Notes under the pieces: model-generated
Database searches by the model: none
What the model was told of the DNA's origin: nothing
What the model saw: only the letters and a program-made list of their open reading frames with translations
NCBI RefSeq assembly: GCF_014268495.2
Contig: NZ_CP077087.1
Coordinates: forward strand, 4,467,501-4,531,500
Reading direction: 5' to 3'
Length of the DNA stretch: 64,000 bases
From: Pseudomonas monsensis
Lineage (GTDB): Bacteria; Pseudomonadota; Gammaproteobacteria; Pseudomonadales; Pseudomonadaceae
In this document: positions 16,568 to 24,113 of the stretch, in pieces
Layout: each line of letters opens with the position of its first letter
Position numbering within the stretch: the stretch's first letter is position 1
Position numbers and translations under genes: made by a program

Positions 16568-17101
16568 TTACTGACTGACCGTCAGTTTGCCGACCATGCC
16601 GGCCTGGTAATGACCGGGAATATTGCAGGCAAATTCCAGGCTGGTGGCCTTGCTGAAGGTCCAGGTCAATTCCGCGGTTGTACCCGGTTCGACCAGCACA
16701 CTGTTCGGGTCGTCGTGCTTCATGCCGTGGCCCATCGCGGCGTGATCCATGCCCGCCATATCGTGGGACATGTGCTTCATGCCGGTCGGCGTAAGCATGC
16801 CGCTTTGCTGCATCTGCAGCATTTCCTGCTGGTGCCTGGCGTGCATCGCCGCGTCACCCAGGTTGAATTCATGCAGCAACTGGCCTTTATTCACCAGCAC
16901 AAAACGAACGGTCTCACCGGCCTTGACCTGAATCGCCTTGGGATCGAACGACATATCGCCCATCACCACCTCGATGCTGCGGGTGGCCTTGGCGGCCGGT
17001 GCCGGTTGACCGAAGTCATAGGTGTGCGCTGGCGCGGCCCACACCGGCGCGCTCAACGCCAACAAACAGGCGCTCAGCGCCAGGGATTTGCGCAAAAACA
17101 T
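16568..17101 (-). CDS. copI: CopI-like periplasmic cupredoxin with Met/His-rich insert
   Basis: A 177-residue exported blue-copper protein. A signal peptide ends near W-A-A-P-A (residue about 25). The cupredoxin ligands are H in L-L-H-E-F-N (about 78) and the C-terminal group C-N-I-P-G-H-Y-Q-A-G-M, giving Cys, His and Met. Between them is an insert of about 50 residues very rich in Met and His (M-K-H-M-S-H-D-M, M-G-H-G-M-K-H), a likely extra Cu(I)/Cu(II) binding segment. It probably protects the periplasm from copper. It is divergent from copR with a dyad in between, so CopR control is likely. The symbol follows the CopI family and is tentative. Confidence 0.85.
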   Translation of the reverse strand: MFLRKSLALSACLLALSAPVWAAPAHTYDFGQPAPAAKATRSIEVVMGDMSFDPKAIQVKAGETVRFVLVNKGQLLHEFNLGDAAMHARHQQEMLQMQQSGMLTPTGMKHMSHDMAGMDHAAMGHGMKHDDPNSVLVEPGTTAELTWTFSKATSLEFACNIPGHYQAGMVGKLTVSQ

Positions 17102-17165
17102 GGTCGTACTCCAACAAGATAAGGTTCAGCCTGTGGGAAACTTTAGCCGGACTGCGCTGGCATCT

Positions 17166-17196
17166 ACCTGACAGGCAGATTACAACTTTGTCAGGT
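17166..17196. promoter_or_regulatory. Dyad ACCTGACA / TGTCAGGT, candidate CopR operator
   Basis: Perfect 8-base inverted repeats at 17166-17173 and 17189-17196, 15 bases apart, lie between divergent copI and copR. The centre contains ATTACA. Heavy-metal response regulators of the CopR/CusR group bind dyads with TGACA-type halves, so this is the probable shared operator. Confidence 0.6.
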
Positions 17197-17256
17197 TGGC
17201 GCGTGTTGCCGTTGCGCACGGTATAAAACCTTCGTGTCTATCACCCCGAGCCGCCC

Positions 17257-17937
17257 ATGAAACTGTTGATCGTCGAAGACCAAGCGAAAACCGGCCAATA
17301 CCTGCGCCAGGGCCTGACCGAGGCCGGTTTCAACACGGAACTGGTGGCCGACGGCAACAGCGGCCAGCACCTGGCGTTGAGTGGTGATTATGCGCTGTTG
17401 ATCCTCGACGTGATGCTGCCCGGTCGCAGTGGCTGGCAGATTCTGCAAGCGGTGCGCAGCGCCGGACTGGATACCCCGGTCCTGTTTCTGACGGCCAGGG
17501 ACGCCGTGGAAGACCGGGTGCACGGCCTTGAACTCGGCGCTGACGATTATCTGGTCAAGCCTTTCGCCTTCTCCGAACTGCTGGCCCGGGTACGCAGCCT
17601 GTTGCGCCGCGGCAGCGCCACGCCACAGGAAACCAGCCTGCAACTGGCCGACCTGCGCCTAGACCTGATCCGCCGCCGGGTCGAGCGCAGTGGTCAGCGC
17701 ATCGACCTGACCGCCAAGGAATTCGCCCTGCTGGAAATGCTCTTGCGCCGCCAGGGTGAAGTGCTGCCGAAGTCGCTGATCGCTTCGCAGGTCTGGGACA
17801 TGAATTTCGACAGCGACACCAATGTCATCGAAGTGGCGATCCGCCGGTTGCGCCTGAAGATCGACGATGAGTTCCCGAACAAACTGATCCACACCGTGCG
17901 CGGCATGGGTTACGTGCTTGAAGAGCGTGGTGCCTGA
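17257..17937 (+). CDS. copR: Copper-responsive OmpR-family response regulator CopR
   Basis: A 226-residue response regulator. The receiver domain (1-115) has E-D at residues 7-8, phospho-acceptor Asp51 (L-I-L-D-V-M-L-P) and the switch K-P-F. A winged-helix DNA-binding domain (about 128-224) ends in R-G-M-G-Y-V-L, typical of the OmpR/PhoB class. It belongs to the heavy-metal subgroup (CopR/IrlR/CusR) by the S-G-W-Q-I-L block and by its partners. It activates copper-resistance genes, here probably copI. Its TGA overlaps the copS ATG by one base, so the two are translated together. Confidence 0.94.
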   Translation: MKLLIVEDQAKTGQYLRQGLTEAGFNTELVADGNSGQHLALSGDYALLILDVMLPGRSGWQILQAVRSAGLDTPVLFLTARDAVEDRVHGLELGADDYLVKPFAFSELLARVRSLLRRGSATPQETSLQLADLRLDLIRRRVERSGQRIDLTAKEFALLEMLLRRQGEVLPKSLIASQVWDMNFDSDTNVIEVAIRRLRLKIDDEFPNKLIHTVRGMGYVLEERGA

Positions 17938-19286
17938 TGCGCCGCTTGTCCTTGAGTTCGCGTCTGGCCCTGTTGTTTGCCGCGTGTACCGCCGTGGTCT
18001 CGCTGTTCGCCGGGGTGTTGTTCAACCGCGCCAGCGAGGCGCACTTTATCGAACTCGATCAGCAACAACTGGACGGCAAACTGATCGGCCTGCGCCGCGC
18101 CTTGCAGGCTGTCCAACCGGGCACCGGCGAAGCGCGGCTGGCGGATGAAATGAGCCGGCAGGCCGATCTGTCACTGCGCATCACCGGCAGCGACGGCCAA
18201 CGCTGGTACGACAGCTCGACGCACATCCCCAAGGAGTTGCCGCAACAACCCGGGCTGGCAACCCTCCATCAGGATGGCACCGATTACCGCGTGCTCAACG
18301 CCCCGCTCTACCCGGACAAAAGCGATTCGCCGCAACTGACACTGTTGCTGGACATCACCCACCACCAACACTTCCTGCAACGCATGCAGCATCTGATCTG
18401 GCTGACCGTCGGCCTCTCGGCACTGGCCACCGCGCTGCTCGGCGCCTGGGCGGCACGCAGCGGCTTGCGACCTTTGCGGCGCATGAGCGCGGTGGCCCGT
18501 GGGATTTCCGCCCAATCGCTGAATGCCCGCCTGCCGGAAGGGCAAATGCCGCCCGAGCTTGCGGAAATGGCCCACAGCTTCAACGCCATGCTCGGACGCC
18601 TCGACGACTCGTTTCAACGGCTGTCGGCATTCTCGGCCGACATCGCCCATGAACTGCGCACGCCGCTGTCGAATCTGCTGACTCACACCCAGGTCACCCT
18701 CACCCGCCCACGGCCGATCGAGGATTACCGCGAAGCTCTGCACAGTAACCTCGAAGAACTGCAATGGATGGCGCAACTGGTCAACGACATGTTGTACCTG
18801 GCCAAGGCGGATCACGGTTTGTTGATGCCCAAGCGTGAGGCGCTGGAACTGGCGGACGAGAGCGACGTGTTGCTGGAGTTTTTCGCGCCACTGGCCGAGG
18901 ACGCCGGAGTGACGCTGAGTCGCGAGGGTAACGCGCAGATAAAAGGTGATCGCAGCATGCTGCGTCGGGCCTTGTCGAATTTGCTGGATAACGCGCTGCG
19001 CTTTACCCCGGCGGCGGGCAGCGTGCACCTGTCCATTGTCGATCAGCCGCACGCCGTGCAGGTGTCGGTCGAAAACAGTGGTGACGGGATTTCAGCCGAA
19101 CTGTTGCCGCGGTTGTTCGACCGCTTTTATCGCGCAGATCCGGCGCGGCAGGAAGGCAGCAGCGAGCATGCGGGGTTGGGGCTGGCGATTACGCAATCGA
19201 TCGTCCGGGCCCATGGTGGGGAGATTCATTGCGAATCAGAAGCGGGATGGACGCGGTTTGTGATCGAGTTGCCCAAGGGGAAATGA
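17937..19286 (+). CDS. copS: Heavy-metal sensor histidine kinase CopS
   Basis: A 449-residue inner-membrane kinase. A first membrane helix (about 8-28) is followed by a periplasmic sensor of about 125 residues, a second helix near 150-175 and a HAMP linker (L-R-P-L-R-R-M). The phosphorylation box A-D-I-A-H-E-L-R-T-P-L follows, and then HATPase motifs L-S-N-L-L-D-N-A-L-R-F and G-L-G-L-A-I. Kinases of this group sense periplasmic copper; a histidine cluster (I-T-H-H-Q-H) sits at the end of the sensor just before the second helix. It forms an operon with copR. A REP pair follows. Confidence 0.93.
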   Translation: MRRLSLSSRLALLFAACTAVVSLFAGVLFNRASEAHFIELDQQQLDGKLIGLRRALQAVQPGTGEARLADEMSRQADLSLRITGSDGQRWYDSSTHIPKELPQQPGLATLHQDGTDYRVLNAPLYPDKSDSPQLTLLLDITHHQHFLQRMQHLIWLTVGLSALATALLGAWAARSGLRPLRRMSAVARGISAQSLNARLPEGQMPPELAEMAHSFNAMLGRLDDSFQRLSAFSADIAHELRTPLSNLLTHTQVTLTRPRPIEDYREALHSNLEELQWMAQLVNDMLYLAKADHGLLMPKREALELADESDVLLEFFAPLAEDAGVTLSREGNAQIKGDRSMLRRALSNLLDNALRFTPAAGSVHLSIVDQPHAVQVSVENSGDGISAELLPRLFDRFYRADPARQEGSSEHAGLGLAITQSIVRAHGGEIHCESEAGWTRFVIELPKGK

Positions 19287-19305
19287 GGCCGGCCATTCAG
19301 GCCCC

Positions 19306-19395
19306 TTCGCGAGCAAGCTCGCTCCCACAGGGTTTTGGGTCGTTCACAAATGGTGATTCAACTCGATACCTGTGGGAGCGAGCTTGCTCGCGAAG
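19306..19395. repeat. REP pair
   Basis: Two facing units, TTCGCGAGCAAGCTCGCTCC and the mirror GGGAGCGAGCTTGCTCGCGAA, lie between convergent copS and lolE. The arms are identical to those at 390-485. Confidence 0.92.
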
Positions 19396-19408
19396 ACGGA
19401 CTTGAAAC

Positions 19409-20653
19409 TCAGGAATATCTCAATGCATGAGCCGGCTCGATCTTCGCCGCCCGCCATGCCGGATACAGCGTCGCCAGGAAGCTCAGAATAAAGCCCGCCG
19501 AACAGATCAACAGCACATCCCCACCCTGCAATTCCGACGGCAGATTGCTGACGAAATACACGTCGGAGCTGAAGATATGCTGCCCGGTTACCCGCTCGAC
19601 CCAGCCGACCATCTCACTGACATTCAGCGCGGCGATCACCCCCAGTACGCCGCCAATGAGGGTGCCGACGATGCCAATCACCGTGCCCTGCACCATGAAG
19701 ATCGCCATGATCTGCCGGGGCGTGGCGCCAATGGTGCGCAGGATTGCGATGTCCGCGCCTTTGTCGTTCACCACCATGATCAACGTCGCGATGATGTTGA
19801 ACGCCGCCACGGCGACGATCATCAGCAACAGCAGGCCGATCATGGTTTTTTCCATTTTCATGGCGCTGAACAGGCTGCCCTGGGTGTGGGTCCAGTCGTC
19901 AGCCTTGAACTCGGCGCCAAGGCCTGTGGCGATGTCCGAAGACACTTTCGGTGCGGCGTACAAGTCTTTGACCGCCAGCCGCACGCTTTGCACCTGATTC
20001 GGTTCCCAGTGCTGCATGGTTGCCGCATCGGCCATGTGGATCAGGCCCATGGAGCCATCCAGCTCAGCGCCGACCTTGAACACACCGACCACATTCAGCC
20101 GTTGCATGCGCGGGGTGATGCCGCCCGGTGCGGTGCTGACTTCCGGCACGATCAGGGTCAGCTTGTCGCCAACGTTGAGGCGAAAGCGCCGCGCGGTGAT
20201 TTCACCGATCACCACACCAAACTCGCCCGGCTTCAGGGCATCGAGACGCCCCTGCACGATGTGCTGCGCCACAATCGACACTTTGCCTTCCTGGGCCGGG
20301 TCGATGCCGCTGATCTGGATCGGCTGCATCAAGCCCTTGTAGGACAGCATGCCTTCCATCTCGGTGAACGGTACGGCGGCCGTGACTTCGGGATTTTTCA
20401 TCGCGGCGGCGGCCACCGGCTGCCAGTCATCAATCGGCTTGACGCCGACGATGGTCGCGTGGGGCACCATGCCGAGGATGCGCGAGCTCATTTCGCGCTG
20501 GAAGCCGTTCATCACCGACAACACCACGATCATCGCCAGCACGCCGAGGGCGAGGCCGATCATCGAGGTCATCGAAATGAACGAAACAAAGCGATTGCGG
20601 CGCTTGGCGCGGGTATAGCGCGTGCCGATAAAGATCGATAACGGTCTGAACAT
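19409..20653 (-). CDS. lolE: Lipoprotein-releasing ABC permease LolE (LolC/E family)
   Basis: A 414-residue permease with one N-terminal helix, a large periplasmic domain (about 55-265) and three C-terminal helices (the FtsX fold), ending A-L-R-Y-S. With LolC and LolD it extracts outer-membrane lipoproteins and hands them to LolA. It is a close paralogue of the permease at 21408-22658: both start F-R-P-L-x-x-F-I-G-T-R-Y and share R-F/H-F-V-S-F-I-S-x-T-S-M-I-G. Which copy is LolC and which LolE is assigned by gene order only. The ATG at 20653 was used; a GTG four codons earlier is possible. No Shine-Dalgarno sequence is evident, and an intrinsic-terminator-like hairpin ends only 17 bases upstream. 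Confidence 0.9.
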   Translation of the reverse strand: MFRPLSIFIGTRYTRAKRRNRFVSFISMTSMIGLALGVLAMIVVLSVMNGFQREMSSRILGMVPHATIVGVKPIDDWQPVAAAAMKNPEVTAAVPFTEMEGMLSYKGLMQPIQISGIDPAQEGKVSIVAQHIVQGRLDALKPGEFGVVIGEITARRFRLNVGDKLTLIVPEVSTAPGGITPRMQRLNVVGVFKVGAELDGSMGLIHMADAATMQHWEPNQVQSVRLAVKDLYAAPKVSSDIATGLGAEFKADDWTHTQGSLFSAMKMEKTMIGLLLLMIVAVAAFNIIATLIMVVNDKGADIAILRTIGATPRQIMAIFMVQGTVIGIVGTLIGGVLGVIAALNVSEMVGWVERVTGQHIFSSDVYFVSNLPSELQGGDVLLICSAGFILSFLATLYPAWRAAKIEPAHALRYS

Positions 20654-20670
20654 TCGCTGGGGCACCGTAT

Positions 20671-20706
20671 AAAAATAAAAGACCCGGCGCCTTTACAGGC
20701 ACCGGG
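20671..20706 (-). terminator. Intrinsic terminator-like hairpin between lolD and lolE
   Basis: Read on the minus strand, ACCCGGTGCC and GGCGCCGGGT form a stem with a six-base loop, followed by CTTTTATTTTTAT. It stands between two genes expected to be cotranscribed. Confidence 0.8.
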
Positions 20707-20716
20707 TTTCAGCCGG

Positions 20717-21415
20717 TCAGATAGGCGTCAGGCAGCCTTCCTGCAACTGCAGGACGCGATCCATCTGACGAGCCAGGTTCATGTCGTGAGTCACCACCAG
20801 GAACGCCGTGCGCATCGACGTGCTCAGCTCCAGCATCAGGTCCTGAATGCCTTCGGCGGTGTGGGAGTCGAGGTTGCCGGTGGGCTCGTCGAGCATCACC
20901 AGACCCGGGTTGTTCACCAGGGCGCGGGCAATGGCCACACGCTGACGCTCGCCACCGGACAACTCGGCCGGTTTGTGCTCCAGACGGTGCCCGAGGCCGA
21001 CTCGCTCCAGCAAGGCCGTGGCGCGCTGGCGCGCCTCAGGGATCGCGGTCTTGCCGATCAGCAGCGGCATGCAGACGTTCTCCAGCGCCGTGAATTCCGG
21101 CAGCAAGTGGTGGAACTGGTACACGAACCCGAGGGCACGGTTACGCAGCAGGCCACGCTTCTTCTCGCTCAGGGCCGACAACTCTTCGCCGTCGAGCCAG
21201 ACGCTGCCCTGGGTCGGCGTATCGAGGCCGCCGAGCAGGTTGAGCAAAGTACTTTTGCCCGAACCGGATTTGCCGACGATCGCCACACGCTCGCCCGGGT
21301 GCAACTCCAGTTGCAGACCGGCCAGCACTTCCACCGATTCCGGGCCTTCCTCGTAGGATTTGCCCAGGTTGCGACAGCTCAGGATTGCTTGTTCACTCAT
21401 GCCCGACTCACTCAT
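20717..21415 (-). CDS. lolD: Lipoprotein-releasing system ATPase LolD
   Basis: A 232-residue ABC ATPase. It has Walker A G-K-S-G-S-G-K-S-T (about residues 44-52), the signature L-S-G-G-E-R-Q-R-V-A-I-A-R-A-L, Walker B V-M-L-D-E-P-T-G-N-L-D and the switch histidine in V-V-T-H-D. It powers lipoprotein release by the LolC/LolE permeases flanking it. The start at 21415 was chosen for its GGAGG site; it overlaps the lolC stop by eight bases. A second in-frame ATG at 21400 is possible. Confidence 0.96.
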   Translation of the reverse strand: MSESGMSEQAILSCRNLGKSYEEGPESVEVLAGLQLELHPGERVAIVGKSGSGKSTLLNLLGGLDTPTQGSVWLDGEELSALSEKKRGLLRNRALGFVYQFHHLLPEFTALENVCMPLLIGKTAIPEARQRATALLERVGLGHRLEHKPAELSGGERQRVAIARALVNNPGLVMLDEPTGNLDSHTAEGIQDLMLELSTSMRTAFLVVTHDMNLARQMDRVLQLQEGCLTPI

Positions 21416-22658
21416 AACGTAACGCCTCCGCCGGCTGGGTGCGCGCGGCACGCCAGGCGGGATACAGGGTGGCGAGGAAACTCAGGACCAACGCAGCGGC
21501 ACAGACCATGACCACGTCCTGGCTCTGCACCTGCGACGGCAGGTAATCAATGAAATACACGTCGGCATTCAGGAATTTATGGCCGATCAGCCCTTCGAGG
21601 GCCGAGATCGCCGCGCTGACGTTGAGCGCGGCGAAAATCCCCACCACGGCACCGATCGCCGTGCCGACCACGCCGATCACAGTGCCCTGCACCATGAACG
21701 TGCGCATGATCGTGCCCGGCGTGGCGCCCAATGTGCGCAGAATGGCGATGTCGCCCTTCTTGTCGTTGACCACCATCACCAGCGTGGAAATGATGTTGAA
21801 CGCAGCCACGGCGACGATCAGCAGCAACAACAGGCCGATCATGGCTTTTTCCATGCGGATGGCCTGATACAGATTGCCGTGGGTACGGGTCCAGTCGCGG
21901 GCGTAATAATGGTCTTCACCGAGTTGCTGGGCGATGTTCCACGCCACACGCGGCGCCTGGAACAGGTCGTCGAACTTCAGGCGGATGCCCTGCACCTGAT
22001 CAGGTTTCCAGCGGTGCATCTTCGCCAGATCCTGCAGGTTGGTCACGCCGAGGTAACCGTCGAGCTCACCAGCGCCGACATGGAAAATGCCGACCACGGT
22101 GAAGCGCTTCATACGCGGGAACATCCCCGCCGGGGTCAGACTGACCTCCGGTGCGACGAAGGTGATCTTGTCACCGATGCCCACCCCGAGCTTGGTCGCG
22201 GCCTTGTCGCCGATCACAATGCCGAAGCTGCCCGGCGTCAGATCGTCGAGTTTGCCCTGCTGCATGAAGTTGTCGATGATCGACACATTGCGCTCGAGCG
22301 CAGGGTCGATGGCGTTGAGCAACACCTTGGACACCTGACCGTTATTGGTCAGCAGGCCCTGCATCTGGGTGAATGGCGCAACGGCCGTCACCTGCGGGTT
22401 CTGCTTGACCTTGGCGGCCAGGCCTTGCCAATCGTTGATCGGCTCGGTGGATTCGATGGTCGCGTGGGGCACCATGCCCAGCACACGGGTGCGCATCTCA
22501 TGATCGAAGCCGTTCATCACCGAGAGCACCACGATCATCACGACCACGCCAAGGGCGAGCCCGATCATCGAAGTCAGGGAAATGAATGACACAAAATGAT
22601 TGCGACGCTTTGCACGGGTATAACGCGTGCCGATAAATACGAAGAGAGGTCTGAACAT
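21408..22658 (-). CDS. lolC: Lipoprotein-releasing ABC permease LolC
   Basis: A 416-residue FtsX-fold permease and the first gene of the lol cluster. It has an N-terminal helix (about 22-45), a large periplasmic domain, and three C-terminal helices beginning near residue 270 (A-M-I-G-L-L-L-L-L-I-V-A-V-A-A-F-N-I), ending A-E-A-L-R-Y-E. In the LolCDE complex LolC recruits LolA and LolE takes the lipoprotein. The gene overlaps lolD by eight bases and is divergent from a PilZ-domain gene across 94 bases that must hold both promoters. Confidence 0.92.
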   Translation of the reverse strand: MFRPLFVFIGTRYTRAKRRNHFVSFISLTSMIGLALGVVVMIVVLSVMNGFDHEMRTRVLGMVPHATIESTEPINDWQGLAAKVKQNPQVTAVAPFTQMQGLLTNNGQVSKVLLNAIDPALERNVSIIDNFMQQGKLDDLTPGSFGIVIGDKAATKLGVGIGDKITFVAPEVSLTPAGMFPRMKRFTVVGIFHVGAGELDGYLGVTNLQDLAKMHRWKPDQVQGIRLKFDDLFQAPRVAWNIAQQLGEDHYYARDWTRTHGNLYQAIRMEKAMIGLLLLLIVAVAAFNIISTLVMVVNDKKGDIAILRTLGATPGTIMRTFMVQGTVIGVVGTAIGAVVGIFAALNVSAAISALEGLIGHKFLNADVYFIDYLPSQVQSQDVVMVCAAALVLSFLATLYPAWRAARTQPAEALRYE

Positions 22659-22752
22659 GTCGGGGCTTGTTCGGAGGGAAAAGGAACGTCCTTGTGGCGG
22701 GGGTCGATAACCAGCTTTACACTCAGACCACCGCCGCTACCATGGGTTCGCC

Positions 22753-23334
22753 ATGTCGACATTAGATGAAGAAGATCGCCGCGAATACTACCGTATCGAG
22801 GACACGATCGCACTGGAAATTCAGCCCCTGTCCGCTCCCGAAGCCGCAGGCCAGGAAGTGTTGCAGGATGCTTCCCCGCTCTTCAACCTGCTCAGTGAAC
22901 TGCACCTGAGTGAATTCGAGTCGCAACACCTGTTGCGCCAGATCAGCGAGCGCGACCGGGCCATCGCCGCGTTCCTCAAATCCCAGAACAAACGCATCGA
23001 CCTGCTCAGCCAGGTGGTCGCCCTGACCGTGCTCGGCCACATCGGCGAGCCGCAACCGGTGATCATCTCCGAAGGCGGGATCGACTTTCAGCACCCGACC
23101 GCGCTTGCCACTGGCGCGCACCTGTCGGTGAAACTGGTGCTGATGCCGCAGGCGCTCGGCCTGTTGCTGCGCGCCCGCGTCACCCATTGCGATCGCAAGG
23201 GCGACGGCTACGACGTCGGCACCGAGTTCGAACACTTGACCGACGCCCAGCGCCAGTTGCTCGCGCGCTATATCTTGCAGAAGCAGGCCCAGGAACGACG
23301 CCTGGCCCGCGAACAGAACGAATCTGGCATCTAA
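22753..23334 (+). CDS. PilZ-domain protein with degenerate second motif
   Basis: A 193-residue protein. The N-terminal arginine motif R-E-Y-Y-R (residues 10-14) starts a PilZ-like fold. A helical insert of about 70 residues follows (N-L-L-S-E-L-H-L-S-E-F-E-S). The C-terminal barrel contains I-I-S-E-G-G-I-D-F where the usual motif is [D/N]-x-S-x-x-G; the acidic or amide residue is replaced by Ile. Cyclic di-GMP binding may therefore be weakened, and the protein may act by contact alone. It is divergent from lolC and 14 bases upstream of the phosphodiesterase gene, so probably in an operon with it. Gene order matches PAO1 as remembered. Confidence 0.82.
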   Translation: MSTLDEEDRREYYRIEDTIALEIQPLSAPEAAGQEVLQDASPLFNLLSELHLSEFESQHLLRQISERDRAIAAFLKSQNKRIDLLSQVVALTVLGHIGEPQPVIISEGGIDFQHPTALATGAHLSVKLVLMPQALGLLLRARVTHCDRKGDGYDVGTEFEHLTDAQRQLLARYILQKQAQERRLAREQNESGI

Positions 23335-23348
23335 TTTAAGGAAGCACC

Positions 23349-24071
23349 GTGACCCTCATCTACGGCCACCGCGGCGCCAAGGGCGAAGCACCGGAAAATA
23401 CCCTGACCAGTTTTCAGGAATGTCTCAAACACGGCGTGCGCCGTTGCGAACTGGACCTGCACCTGTCCAAGGACGGCGAGTTGATGGTCATCCACGACCC
23501 GACCCTCAAGCGCACCACCGACCGCCGTGGCAAGGTCGTCGAGCACACCGCCGCGGAACTTGTGACCTACGACGCGCGCAAGGGCGGCCCGGGCTGGATC
23601 AAGCCGTGCCCGATTCCAACGCTGGAAGAATTGTTTGAGCAGTGTGATTTCGAGCACTGGCAACTGGAAGTCAAAAGTGCGTCGCGCACCCGCGCTGCAA
23701 CCACCGTGCTGACGATTCGCGAAATGGCCCAGCGCCATGGCTTGCTCGACAAGGTGACCATTACTTCGAGTTCGCGAGAAGTGCTGAAAGCGGCACTGGA
23801 CCTGGTGCCGGACGTGTCACGCGGACTGGTAGCCGAATACGCCTGGCTCGACCCGTTGAAGGTCGCGGCCAACTATGGCTGTGAGATTCTGGCGCTGAAC
23901 TGGACGCTGTGTACGCCGGAACGCCTGCAGAAGGCGCAGCGTCAGGGGCTGCATGTGTCGGTGTGGACCGTCAACGAGCCTGCGCTGATGCGCAGACTCG
24001 CCGACTTCGGCGTTGACAGCCTGATTACAGACTTTCCCGGTTTGGCCACTGCCACCCTCGAGAATTGCTGA
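23349..24071 (+). CDS. Glycerophosphodiester phosphodiesterase (cytosolic type)
   Basis: A 240-residue GDPD enzyme releasing glycerol-3-phosphate from glycerophosphodiesters. The N-terminal catalytic block is G-H-R-G-A-K-G-E-A-P-E-N-T (residues 6-18), with the second active-site part E-L-D-L-H-L-S-K-D-G and H-D-P near residue 50. The C-terminus has V-W-T-V-N and D-S-L-I-T-D-F-P. There is no signal peptide, so it resembles UgpQ rather than periplasmic GlpQ. It starts 14 bases after the PilZ gene. Confidence 0.93.
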   Translation: MTLIYGHRGAKGEAPENTLTSFQECLKHGVRRCELDLHLSKDGELMVIHDPTLKRTTDRRGKVVEHTAAELVTYDARKGGPGWIKPCPIPTLEELFEQCDFEHWQLEVKSASRTRAATTVLTIREMAQRHGLLDKVTITSSSREVLKAALDLVPDVSRGLVAEYAWLDPLKVAANYGCEILALNWTLCTPERLQKAQRQGLHVSVWTVNEPALMRRLADFGVDSLITDFPGLATATLENC

Positions 24072-24082
24072 AATCGGTCTCC

Positions 24083-24107
24083 CCGGCCGGCTCAGGCCAC
24101 CGGCCGG
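24083..24107. terminator. GC hairpin between convergent phosphodiesterase and sthA genes
   Basis: CCGGCCGG repeats eight bases perfectly, inverted across a nine-base loop. There is no clean T-tract next to it, so a terminator role is only possible. Confidence 0.4.
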
Positions 24108-24113
24108 AGCCCG

